Shown: one piece after another, positions 1 through 5,190 of the stretch
How positions within the stretch are numbered: the first letter of the stretch is position 1
Layout of the letters: each line of letters begins with the position of its first letter
Assembly: GCA_964404235.1 (NCBI GenBank)
Contig: CAYOJL010000118.1
Location: 1 to 5,190, forward strand
Reading direction: 5' to 3'
DNA: 5,190 nucleotides
Source of the DNA: CACEUX01 sp964404235
GTDB lineage: Bacteria; Fidelibacterota; Marinisomatia; Marinisomatales; UBA1611
Made by a program: the position numbers and the translations under genes
The notes under the pieces: model-generated
Told to the model about the DNA's origin: nothing
The model's database searches: none
Seen by the model: the letters and a program-made list of their open reading frames with translations, nothing else

Positions 1-419
1 AAGGTTGTTTAGAATCTTACGCTTCAGCGAGTGGGATCAAAAAGACCATTAAAGACCTAATAGAAGAACTGCCTGATAATGAATTCTTAAATAGTATTTA
101 TAGTGATAAGATCGATGGACTATTGATCGACGCAGCCTTTGATAGCGGAAATGAGATGGCAAAAAAGATCTATGAGGTTACAGGTAATAAGCTTGGACAA
201 GGACTTGCGCAGGCTGCTACTTTATTAAGTCCAGAGGCATTTATTTTTTATGGTGGTTTTAGTAACGCTGGTGATCGTCTATTAAAACCTGCAAAGGAAT
301 CTATGGACCGGCATCTCATTAATGGGCATGCTGGCAATATAGATCTTATTCAATCAGGTCTCCCGCAAGGCCAGGCTGGCATATTAGGTGCTGCATCATT
401 GCTCTGGTCTCAAGAGTAA
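1..419 (+). CDS. ROK-family sugar kinase (glucokinase-like), C-terminal part
   Basis: ROK proteins phosphorylate sugars such as glucose in the cytoplasm with ATP; some relatives are DNA-binding repressors. The reading frame is open from the left edge (first full codon at base 3) and ends at TAA 417-419, leaving 138 visible codons, probably somewhat less than half of a typical 300-320 residue member. The fragment opens with GCLESYAS, the end of the ROK zinc-binding signature CxCGxxGCxE, so the first cysteines lie outside. Residues 84-87 are GGFS in the context FIFYGGFSNAGDRLL, the conserved strand-and-turn of the C-terminal lobe. The end (LPQGQAGILGAASLLW) is the usual ROK C-terminal helix. 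Segments such as KLGQGLAQAATLLSPEAF recall Bacteroidota glucokinases, which I infer is the likely role. The N-terminal phosphate-binding motif and catalytic Asp are not visible, so activity and substrate cannot be judged. An internal TTG at 123 is not the real start, because homology continues upstream to the left edge. Confidence 0.9.
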   Translation, partial: GCLESYASASGIKKTIKDLIEELPDNEFLNSIYSDKIDGLLIDAAFDSGNEMAKKIYEVTGNKLGQGLAQAATLLSPEAFIFYGGFSNAGDRLLKPAKESMDRHLINGHAGNIDLIQSGLPQGQAGILGAASLLWSQE

Positions 420-433
420 TATCCCATATTCTC
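414..433 (+). other. Small hairpin over the ROK stop codon
   Basis: GAG and AATAT (414-422, with one bulged T at 417) can pair with ATATTCTC (426-433) around a CCC loop, giving eight base pairs. The stem is mostly A-T and is followed by AAATATA rather than a T-run, so it is not a standard intrinsic terminator. It may be a weak 3'-end structure or chance in AT-rich DNA. Confidence 0.25.
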
Positions 434-528
434 AAATATAACCAGTGATGTAGCTAACGTTTAGCCCAAATAATTTGTATTATATTTAAAGCGTTATTCC
501 ACGTTAATAATTACTTTTCGAGATATAT
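420..528 (+). other. Intergenic leader upstream of the protease gene
   Basis: This 109-base AT-rich spacer must hold the protease promoter if the gene is transcribed alone. A TATATT (481-486) could serve as a -10 element with TTTAGC (460-465) as a poor -35, but the 15-base spacing is short. A TAATTTG (471-477) only approximates the Bacteroidota TAnnTTTG element. A 5+3+5 inverted repeat, GCTAA-CGT-TTAGC, lies at 453-465 and could be a small operator or chance. The only ribosome-binding hint is GAG at 520-522, six bases before the ATG. An in-frame TAA at 508-510 makes ATG 529 the first possible start. Confidence 0.3.
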
Positions 529-594
529 ATGAAATCATTAAAGAAATTCATTCAATATTCAATACCATTTGTTCTATCATTTGTCTATGGAATA
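529..594 (+). other. Signal peptide (Sec type)
   Basis: Residues 1-6 (MKSLKK) carry three lysines and residues 7-21 form a hydrophobic stretch (FIQYSIPFVLSFVYG). The core contains Gln, Tyr and Pro, so it is weaker than a textbook example. Cleavage probably falls near residue 21-24. There is no cysteine after the core, so it is not a lipoprotein signal. Confidence 0.65.
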
Positions 595-3500
595 AATCCT
601 CCCCAATCTGGTCAATTCCCTGTGGGATTCTGGGACCAAATGGAAGAACAGGAAATAGGAATAATGTATGGGGACTCTGGATGGGTGAAAAAAATAGCTG
701 AATGGAGAAATAATTCATTCCGAGATGCTCAATTAGAATTCAATCTACCGGTCCTGTTAGGTAAATATTCTGGTGCAACAACTTATTTTACAGCGCAAGA
801 CTTTCAGGATATATTATTTGATAATAATTCAACTGGTTCAATGAGTGAATATTATGATGAGATATCACATGGTAATTTTACAGTAGATGGGACAGCAGGT
901 GGTTGGTATCAGTCTACCTATTCAATGAGCGAAGCTAAGGCAAACACTAAGCAGTATGTTGCTGAAATAGCTGAGCTTGCAGACCCAGATTTTGATTATG
1001 CCCAGTATGACAATGATGGACCAGATAATATTCCTAATTCAGGTGATGATGATGGATATGTAGATGGTATTGCTGTTGTCTATTCAGGATGTGGTGCAGA
1101 ATGGGGTCCTGGCAATGATAATCTTTGGCCACATATGAGTAGTCTTGGAAGTAGTTATGAATACACCACTCAAGATGCATCTGCAAATGGAGGATATATC
1201 ATTGTCAGTAGTTATTTTGTATCTCCAGAACTTGCTGGAGGAGGAGATTGCTATACTGATATTATAAGACCAATGGGTGTTTACGCCCATGAATTTGGTC
1301 ATATACTTGGATTACCTGATCTTTATGATAGAGATGATAGTAATGGTAACTCTGAAGGAGTGGGTAACTGGTGTTTAATGGCCGGTGGCTCCTGGAATGG
1401 ATGGGGTGGTGATACACCAGCTCATATGTCTGCATGGTGTAAACAGGAAATGGGTTGGATCGAGCCTACTGTACTTGAAGAAGACCAGAATAGTGTAAAC
1501 ATACTTGAAGCGGCAACCAATGCACATGCTTTAAAGATATGGGAAGATGATTATTATTGGAATCGTTATTTCTTAGTTGAAAATCGTCAATTAACTGGTT
1601 TTGATGCAGAACTTCCTGGAAGTGGGCTAATGGTATATCATATTGATGAGAATAGACGTTGGGGAACAAATCGCTGGAGCTCTGGGCCTGTGAATGATGA
1701 CCATACTCACAAACTTGTAGATGTAGAGGCTGCTGATGGCAATGGTGATATGGATAATGGTATCAATAGAGGTGATGGAGGTGATCCTTTTCCCGGCACG
1801 TCAAATAATACAGATTTTTCTACTAATTCTGATTCAAACTCAGATCGATACACTGGAGAAGCTACCAGTATAGTAGTGACTAATATAAGTAGCTCATCAA
1901 GTACAATGACGGCAGATATAGCGGTGCAACCACAAAGGGGGATCCCGATTGTCTATGACCAAACTGGTATATCTGGATGGGGATGGGGTTATTCAAGTGA
2001 AGCAGACCACTATGGTGGTGTCCTTTTCGAATACCCTAGCACTGAAGACGTAAATGGTTATTTGACCGAAGTCGATATTGGGTTCAGATCTAGTAATAAT
2101 AATTATACATTATATGTTTATGATTCTTTTGAGAATGGTGTTCTGGGTACGTTATCATTTGAGGTGTCAGGTACTGCAAGCTCTTCAGGATGGCACTCTA
2201 TTGCTGTTGATTCAGTATTGATACAGCCAGGACAGGAATTCTTTGTCGCGTATAAGATAGTAGACCAATCTTATGCCATCTCTTTTGATAAACTTACTAC
2301 ACCAGTAAATAGGTCATTTTTCTCTGGCGATGGTGTTAGCTACTCTGGTTCGATCGGTGAGAGCTATAATATCAATCTACGTGCGAAACTGCGTAACCGC
2401 ACGCCACAAAATGAGGTCTTGGGATGTACTGATCCATATGCAGATAATTATAATCCAGATGCTACCTCAGATGATGGAAGTTGTTCTGGATATCCTGATA
2501 ATGGAGATTATTCTCTTAGTTTTGATGGTGTTGATGATTATACCCGCGCAGCGTGGTCGAATAATATGAACACATATACGGTATCCTTATGGGTCCGTTC
2601 CAATGTTGAAGAGCAGGAACTGTATCATGGTTTCTTTAATTCATATGACAACCAAAATTATGGTTTTCAATTGGATTGCAATGGGTCAAACCAGTATCGT
2701 TTTTACTCAGATCTAGGCACAGTTGTTTTTGCCTCACTATCAACTGAATGGTCACATATTGCAGTTGTAGCTGGTAATTCAACCACCTCCTTTTATTTTA
2801 ATGGTGATCTGATCGCCACAGAGAATTGGGTCATGGATGAATGGAACCATATAGAGCTAGGTAGAAATAGGAGTATGCAGCAGCCAGGAAACTATACGGT
2901 CGACCAAGTGAGCATATGGAACACTGCGCGTACACAAACTGAGATCCAGAGTGATATGTATAATGAACATACGGGGGACGAAGATGGGCTACTGGTATAT
3001 TGGAAAGGTGATGCAGGTGAAGGTGAAATACTCTATGACCATACAGGAAATGCAAATCATGCGACCATCTATGGTGCGACCTATATTGAGAATAACCCAG
3101 GATGGGCAACGATTGATGTAGATCCAGATTCACTCTACCAATATCTATTAATAGGTGATTCAACGACGCAGACCTTAACGATCTATAATAATGGAGACGC
3201 TGACCTTCAATGGGAGATCGCTGCATCAAATTCACAACGAATTTCCAGTGATAACAATAATGATATTTATTTGACCACCACAGATCAAGTTCCAAATATA
3301 TCATTAGAGGATGGCCCTGGAGCACAAGACCCAGTGTATGAACTAAACCTGGAACGTTTAGGCTCTCGTCCAGGTGGTCGCGATGGAGATCTTCAAGTTT
3401 TATTGATGTCTAATAACACTAGCAATAATGATTATTTTGCTGGTCAAATTGACCCCTATGTTGAGAATATAGATTTTGCTTCATGGAATATAACCCAGAC

Positions 3501-5190
3501 ACCAGAGTTAACCTATCTTCAGCAGTTTGATGTGATCTTGCTTCAGGAGAATGGTACCTTTAGCAATTCAGTTAATNNNNNNNNNNAGGATAGGACAGAT
3601 GGCGGTTATAATTCAAATGGTTGGGGAGACCTTGAATTATACGATCCTTTGTATGGGGATGCCTGCGATTATCAATATCTAGGTCTAGGAACGGTCCTTG
3701 ATCATCCAATGACAGAAGGTATAGATGAATTAAATTGTTATTACAGAGGTGGTCCAACAACATTGAGAGATGATGCCACCGCAGTTGCATGGTGGAGTGA
3801 TGGTGACCCTCTCATTGCATACAATCAGCCTGGAGGAGTTATCACTGCTGTCACATTATTTCCTGCACATGGGGTCTATGCAAGTTTCAGTGGTGATTTT
3901 TATGAGTTATTCTCTAATGCAATATACTGGACAGCAAATGCATCACCAGGATGGTTATCCACTGATATAGTTTCTGGTACGGTTGCTCCAGGTGCATCTC
4001 AAGATATAACAGTCAGTTTTAATGCAAGTGAGTTGGATACAGGATACTATACTGCTCAGCTTGTACTTAATAGCAATGACCCGATCGATCCAAGTGTATC
4101 AATTCCAGTAGATATGGAAGTATACATGCTTTTTCCAGATATTGCTATAGCGCCTGATTCACTCAGTGAGGAACTTTATATAGGTGATACATCTGTACAA
4201 ACCCTTACGATATACAATAATGGGGAAGCAGACCTTGACTGGAATGCATATACTACATTCTCAGAATCATCCAGGGTATTTGACAGGAGTCCTGTATTTG
4301 GCCCTGGACCACCATTAAACGATCGAAAGATCGCTGATGAACGTCAGTCCTTTCAAAACCCTCAAGATAGAGGAGAGCACTATATTTCTGAGCCAGGTGA
4401 TCATTTAAGCTCAATCGCCAATGGCGAAGCTTCAAGATCTCAGAGAAATGATCAAGGCCTGGATAATATTTTGGCCAGCCTGAATGAAAATTATACTTCC
4501 GTAAATAGTATTATACCAAATAGATATGATTTTACAGATGGTGTAACTGGGTATTATATATCGGATGGTGGAAATGATATGTATGATGGAGGAAATATAT
4601 TAAACACAGACCTTGGTTCTCAAATGCCATACTCAGATGATGAGATCACATCAAGCTCTTACTACCTTGGAGAAGACGGTCAGTATTTCACTAGAAAATA
4701 TGATGGACTTTTTGTTTTTGCGGCTGATATCAATGGAATAGACTATTTTGAGATCACAGGTAATTTAGGTGCTGATGGATATGGCTATACTGATGGGTCG
4801 GTACTTGAATTGGACCTTTATGATAAAACATATTATGGTTTTGTTAATAGGGTCTATCAAGCTTCTGATCCTTCGGTCAATCACCTTGTCATTGTTGAAG
4901 CGCATGAGGGACTGACACATACATTTCCTACTACCACAAATTATGAAGATCATAGAGTATCTGGCTTGGAAGAGACAACACAGATCTTTTATCTATTATA
5001 TGCTGGTTCTAGCGGATATTATATTGATGATGAGGCCACCCTAGTCATCATGGATGCATTCTTGAACTCGATCGACCTTCGTCCTGATTGGCTTAGTTTG
5101 TCAATGCAGTCAGGAACGATTCCTGTAGGTGAATCAGAGGTCATAGATATCATCTTCGACGCTAATGCGATCGATGAAGGTGATCATTCA
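529..5190 (+). CDS. Secreted M6-family (immune inhibitor A-like) multidomain metalloprotease, 3' end missing
   Basis: This is a predicted extracellular zinc endopeptidase, open for 1554 visible codons and still open at the right edge. ATG 529 follows an in-frame stop at 508-510 and begins a basic then hydrophobic leader, so the start is well fixed. Order by residue: signal peptide 1 to about 22; short N-terminal region 23-72; M6 catalytic domain about 73-450; beta-rich domain about 472-624; two-cysteine GCTDP motif 632-652; LamG-like domain about 660-857; beta-sandwich half A1 863-897; amidotransferase-like module about 954-1136; half B1 1142-1199; half A2 1206-1240; polar linker 1241-1333; unassigned module about 1334-1517; half B2 from 1521 into the edge. 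Zinc ligands and Met-turn are intact, so the enzyme should be active. M6 enzymes such as Bacillus InhA are much shorter, so the extra length is accessory. Ten N at 3577-3586 keep the frame but may hide more sequence; residue numbers after 1016 assume exactly ten bases. The enzyme probably degrades protein on marine particles (inference). Confidence 0.92.
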   Translation, partial: MKSLKKFIQYSIPFVLSFVYGINPPQSGQFPVGFWDQMEEQEIGIMYGDSGWVKKIAEWRNNSFRDAQLEFNLPVLLGKYSGATTYFTAQDFQDILFDNNSTGSMSEYYDEISHGNFTVDGTAGGWYQSTYSMSEAKANTKQYVAEIAELADPDFDYAQYDNDGPDNIPNSGDDDGYVDGIAVVYSGCGAEWGPGNDNLWPHMSSLGSSYEYTTQDASANGGYIIVSSYFVSPELAGGGDCYTDIIRPMGVYAHEFGHILGLPDLYDRDDSNGNSEGVGNWCLMAGGSWNGWGGDTPAHMSAWCKQEMGWIEPTVLEEDQNSVNILEAATNAHALKIWEDDYYWNRYFLVENRQLTGFDAELPGSGLMVYHIDENRRWGTNRWSSGPVNDDHTHKLVDVEAADGNGDMDNGINRGDGGDPFPGTSNNTDFSTNSDSNSDRYTGEATSIVVTNISSSSSTMTADIAVQPQRGIPIVYDQTGISGWGWGYSSEADHYGGVLFEYPSTEDVNGYLTEVDIGFRSSNNNYTLYVYDSFENGVLGTLSFEVSGTASSSGWHSIAVDSVLIQPGQEFFVAYKIVDQSYAISFDKLTTPVNRSFFSGDGVSYSGSIGESYNINLRAKLRNRTPQNEVLGCTDPYADNYNPDATSDDGSCSGYPDNGDYSLSFDGVDDYTRAAWSNNMNTYTVSLWVRSNVEEQELYHGFFNSYDNQNYGFQLDCNGSNQYRFYSDLGTVVFASLSTEWSHIAVVAGNSTTSFYFNGDLIATENWVMDEWNHIELGRNRSMQQPGNYTVDQVSIWNTARTQTEIQSDMYNEHTGDEDGLLVYWKGDAGEGEILYDHTGNANHATIYGATYIENNPGWATIDVDPDSLYQYLLIGDSTTQTLTIYNNGDADLQWEIAASNSQRISSDNNNDIYLTTTDQVPNISLEDGPGAQDPVYELNLERLGSRPGGRDGDLQVLLMSNNTSNNDYFAGQIDPYVENIDFASWNITQTPELTYLQQFDVILLQENGTFSNSVNXXXXDRTDGGYNSNGWGDLELYDPLYGDACDYQYLGLGTVLDHPMTEGIDELNCYYRGGPTTLRDDATAVAWWSDGDPLIAYNQPGGVITAVTLFPAHGVYASFSGDFYELFSNAIYWTANASPGWLSTDIVSGTVAPGASQDITVSFNASELDTGYYTAQLVLNSNDPIDPSVSIPVDMEVYMLFPDIAIAPDSLSEELYIGDTSVQTLTIYNNGEADLDWNAYTTFSESSRVFDRSPVFGPGPPLNDRKIADERQSFQNPQDRGEHYISEPGDHLSSIANGEASRSQRNDQGLDNILASLNENYTSVNSIIPNRYDFTDGVTGYYISDGGNDMYDGGNILNTDLGSQMPYSDDEITSSSYYLGEDGQYFTRKYDGLFVFAADINGIDYFEITGNLGADGYGYTDGSVLELDLYDKTYYGFVNRVYQASDPSVNHLVIVEAHEGLTHTFPTTTNYEDHRVSGLEETTQIFYLLYAGSSGYYIDDEATLVIMDAFLNSIDLRPDWLSLSMQSGTIPVGESEVIDIIFDANAIDEGDHS
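745..1878 (+). other. M6 peptidase catalytic domain
   Basis: The domain starts at LPVLLGKYSG (residues 73-82) and includes the family-typical segments ILFDNNSTGSMSEYYDEISHGNF (about 95-117), the acidic DNDGPDN...GDDDGYVDG (161-180), the HEFGH zinc site (254-258), GNWCLMAGGSWNG (279-291), HMSAWCKQEMGW (299-310), YFLVENRQ (347-354), GLMVYHID (366-373), KLVDVEAADG (395-404) and GDGGDPFPGTSN (415-426). These occur in the order known for M6 enzymes. The acidic stretches are probable calcium sites (inference). Four cysteines (188, 241, 282, 304) could form two disulfides in the exported protein. No long propeptide precedes the domain: only about 50 residues lie between signal peptide and catalytic core, so activation may differ from Bacillus InhA. 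Confidence 0.9.
1288..1320 (+). other. Zinc-binding catalytic motif HExxHxxGxxD
   Basis: Residues 254-264 read HEFGHILGLPD: His254 and His258 are zinc ligands, Glu255 is the general base, Gly261 makes the turn, and Asp264 sits where metzincin-like M6 enzymes have the third ligand. Met284 in GNWCLM, twenty residues later, is the likely Met-turn. All key residues are present. Confidence 0.93.
1942..2400 (+). other. Beta-rich domain after the catalytic core
   Basis: Residues about 472-624 show alternating hydrophobic strands (YLTEVDIGF, YTLYVYDSF, GWHSIAVDSVLI, EFFVAYKIV) separated by polar turns, with an aromatic SGWGWGYSS opening. This looks like a jelly-roll or carbohydrate-binding-like sandwich, as often seen next to M6 cores. 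I do not recognise a specific family. It may support folding or substrate binding. Confidence 0.5.
2422..2484 (+). other. GCTDPxAxNYNPxATxDDGSC two-cysteine motif
   Basis: Residues 632-652 begin GCTDP, contain NYNP, and end DDGSC, with Cys633 and Cys652 spaced to close a disulfide and several Asp/Asn residues that could bind calcium. I know this short motif as a recurrent linker-like element in secreted proteins of marine FCB-group bacteria. It joins the beta-rich domain to the LamG domain here. Its function is not established to my knowledge. Confidence 0.8.
2506..3099 (+). other. LamG / concanavalin A-like domain
   Basis: Residues about 660-857 start YSLSFDGVDDY and continue with TVSLWVRS, STEWSHIAVVAG, TSFYFNGDLIAT, HIELGRNR and YTVDQVSIWNTARTQTEIQ, then GLLVYWKGDAGEGEILYDHTGN. 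This is the signature order of the bacterial LamG-like (Laminin_G_3) jelly roll: an opening F-DG-DDY strand, the W-H-AVV strand, the Y-NG strand and the closing D-V-IW-R segment. Such domains bind glycans or mediate adhesion, so it probably tethers the protease to its substrate or surface (inference). Confidence 0.85.
3115..3219 (+). repeat. Protein repeat A, copy 1 (N-terminal half of an Ig-like sandwich)
   Basis: Residues 863-897 contain PDSL, then LLIGD, then QTLTIYNNGDADLQW. Copy 2 at 4144-4248 matches at 21 of 32 positions aligned from PDSL. In bacterial Ig-like sandwiches of this style, the IxNxGxxxLxW strand pair is usually followed shortly by a WLSxxPxSG segment; here that partner appears only about 245 residues later, at residue 1142. 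Confidence 0.75.
3388..3936 (+). other. ThuA / class I amidotransferase-like Rossmann module
   Basis: Residues about 954-1136 begin with strand DLQVLLMSN, followed by YVENIDFASWNI and the strand FDVILLQENGTF, an alternating strand-helix layout. After the N-gap come LDHPMTEGIDEL, YYRGGPT, ATAVAWWSDGDPLIAYNQPGG, VITAVTLFPAH and FYELFSNAIYW. The HPxxxG, PLIA, gly-rich turn, strand-plus-His and final AIxW elements follow the ThuA-like / GATase1-like pattern. The region that would hold a nucleophile elbow falls in or next to the gap, so I cannot say whether it is catalytic. A non-enzymatic, binding role is equally possible. Confidence 0.6.
3577..3586. other. Assembly gap (ten N)
   Basis: Ten unknown bases interrupt the protease gene after SNSVN. 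The same reading frame is open on both sides, and the first partly known codon is NAG (3586-3588), followed by DRTDGG. A round run of ten N is often a placeholder of arbitrary length, so true distance and frame are not proven. Confidence 0.97.
3952..4125 (+). repeat. Protein repeat B, copy 1 (C-terminal half of an Ig-like sandwich)
   Basis: Residues 1142-1199 read WLSTDIVSGTVAPG, then ITVSFNASELDTGYY, LVLNSNDP and a closing SIPVDMEVY. This is the familiar second half of a bacterial Ig-like or BACON-like sandwich (WLS..SGTV..G....V.F.A..L..G.Y...L.L.SNDP). It closes the amidotransferase-like module and is followed immediately by repeat A copy 2. Confidence 0.75.
4144..4248 (+). repeat. Protein repeat A, copy 2
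   Basis: Residues 1206-1240 contain PDSL, LYIGD and QTLTIYNNGEADLDW. Over the 13 codons for QTLTIYNNGxADL, seven differ from copy 1, six silently and one Asp to Glu. The copies are therefore an old duplication held by selection on the protein, not a recent DNA repeat. Confidence 0.75.
4249..4527 (+). other. Polar, probably disordered linker within the protease
   Basis: Residues 1241-1333 are rich in Ser, Asn, Asp, Arg, Gln and Pro (FGPGPPLNDRK, RSQRNDQG) and lack strand patterns until a short helix-like LDNILASLNENY near 1311-1322. The stretch joins sandwich half A2 to the next module. The equivalent place after half A1 (residues 898-952) is also a polar linker. Confidence 0.5.
4528..5079 (+). 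other. Unassigned globular module with DGGNDMYDGGN motif
   Basis: Residues about 1334-1517 contain YYISDGGNDMYDGGN (1342-1356), YFTRKYDGLFVFAADI (1386-1401), FEITGNLGADGYGY (1407-1420), YYGFVNRVY (1435-1443), HLVIVEAHEG (1452-1461), IFYLLYAGSSGYYIDD (1486-1501) and a last helix VIMDAFLNSID. It is mixed alpha/beta, rich in Tyr, Gly and Asp, and has no cysteine. The Asp/Gly-rich opening could bind a metal ion. I cannot place it in a named family. Confidence 0.45.
5089..5190 (+). repeat. Protein repeat B, copy 2, cut by the window edge
   Basis: Residues 1521-1554 begin WLSLSMQSGTIPVG and reach FDANAIDEGDHS before the sequence ends. Aligned from WLS, 13 of 34 positions match copy 1, including WLS, SGT, the Gly and Ser of the next turn, and the D-x-G near the end. 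The rest of the sandwich half should follow outside the window. Confidence 0.7.

Noticed and set aside
2330..2569. A 79-codon plus-strand frame with Ile/Leu/Met-rich translation
   Set aside because: It overlaps the GCTDP motif and the start of the LamG domain in another frame. The apparent hydrophobicity comes from GAT/AAT-rich codons read out of frame.
2831..3325. A 164-codon open frame on the minus strand
   Set aside because: It lies wholly antisense to the LamG and sandwich region of the protease, its translation is rich in His, Leu, Ser and Tyr with no domain pattern, and the plus-strand frame is strongly supported by homology.
3577..3588. Possible frameshift or stop at the N-run
   Set aside because: The same frame is open on both sides and the module pattern continues. 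A stop would need N = T at 3586, and the homology-style reading QDRTDGG favours CAG.
3770..3970. A 66-codon plus-strand frame overlapping the protease
   Set aside because: It is a shifted-frame shadow inside the amidotransferase-like module, whose own frame is continuous and shows recognisable motifs.
4081..5180. Frequent GATC/CGATCG words suggesting a methylation or origin signal
   Set aside because: They fall on Asp, Ile and Ser codons (GAT, ATC, TCG) of an Asp-rich protein and show no clustering outside coding sequence.
1..5190. CRISPR arrays, tRNA or rRNA genes, insertion sequences
   Set aside because: No regularly spaced direct repeats, no cloverleaf-like or conserved rRNA stretches, and no transposase motifs were seen; nearly the whole window is accounted for by two coding regions.

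Overview
The window looks like a contig from an uncultured marine bacterium of the FCB group. Candidatus Marinimicrobia (SAR406) is my best guess, with Bacteroidota second. This rests on the AT-rich composition, the weak Shine-Dalgarno signal, an upstream ROK kinase that resembles Bacteroidota-type glucokinases, and a giant secreted protein. That protein carries a GCTDP...DDGSC cysteine motif and 'TLTIYNNGxADLxW' beta-sandwich segments of a style common in that group. The taxonomy is inference from remembered family style, not from a search. A run of ten N marks a scaffold join, which fits a metagenome or single-cell assembly.

Layout: (1) bases 1-419 hold the C-terminal part of a ROK-family sugar kinase, cut by the left edge. 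(2) Bases 420-528 are a short AT-rich intergenic region with a small hairpin over the ROK stop codon and no convincing promoter. (3) From base 529 to the right edge, one reading frame of 1554 visible codons runs without a stop, apart from the unknown bases at 3577-3586. It encodes a secreted multidomain metalloprotease and has no stop before the window ends.

The protease reads, N to C: signal peptide; M6 (immune inhibitor A-like) catalytic domain with HEFGH plus a third ligand Asp and a Met-turn; a beta-rich domain; the GCTDP two-cysteine motif; a LamG/concanavalin A-like domain; then a striking tandem pattern. A first-half segment 'A' of an Ig-like beta-sandwich is followed by a large foreign module, then by the second-half segment 'B' of the sandwich. 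This happens twice: the first inserted module looks like a ThuA/class I glutamine amidotransferase-like Rossmann domain, and the second is a DGGNDMYDGGN-containing module I cannot assign. The protein is cut inside the second B segment.

The ROK kinase would act on cytoplasmic sugar. The protease would act outside the cell on protein-rich or glycan-bearing particles. They share a strand, but the 109-base gap and unrelated roles give no strong reason to call them an operon. All other open frames are shadows of these two genes. I see no RNA gene, mobile element or CRISPR array.
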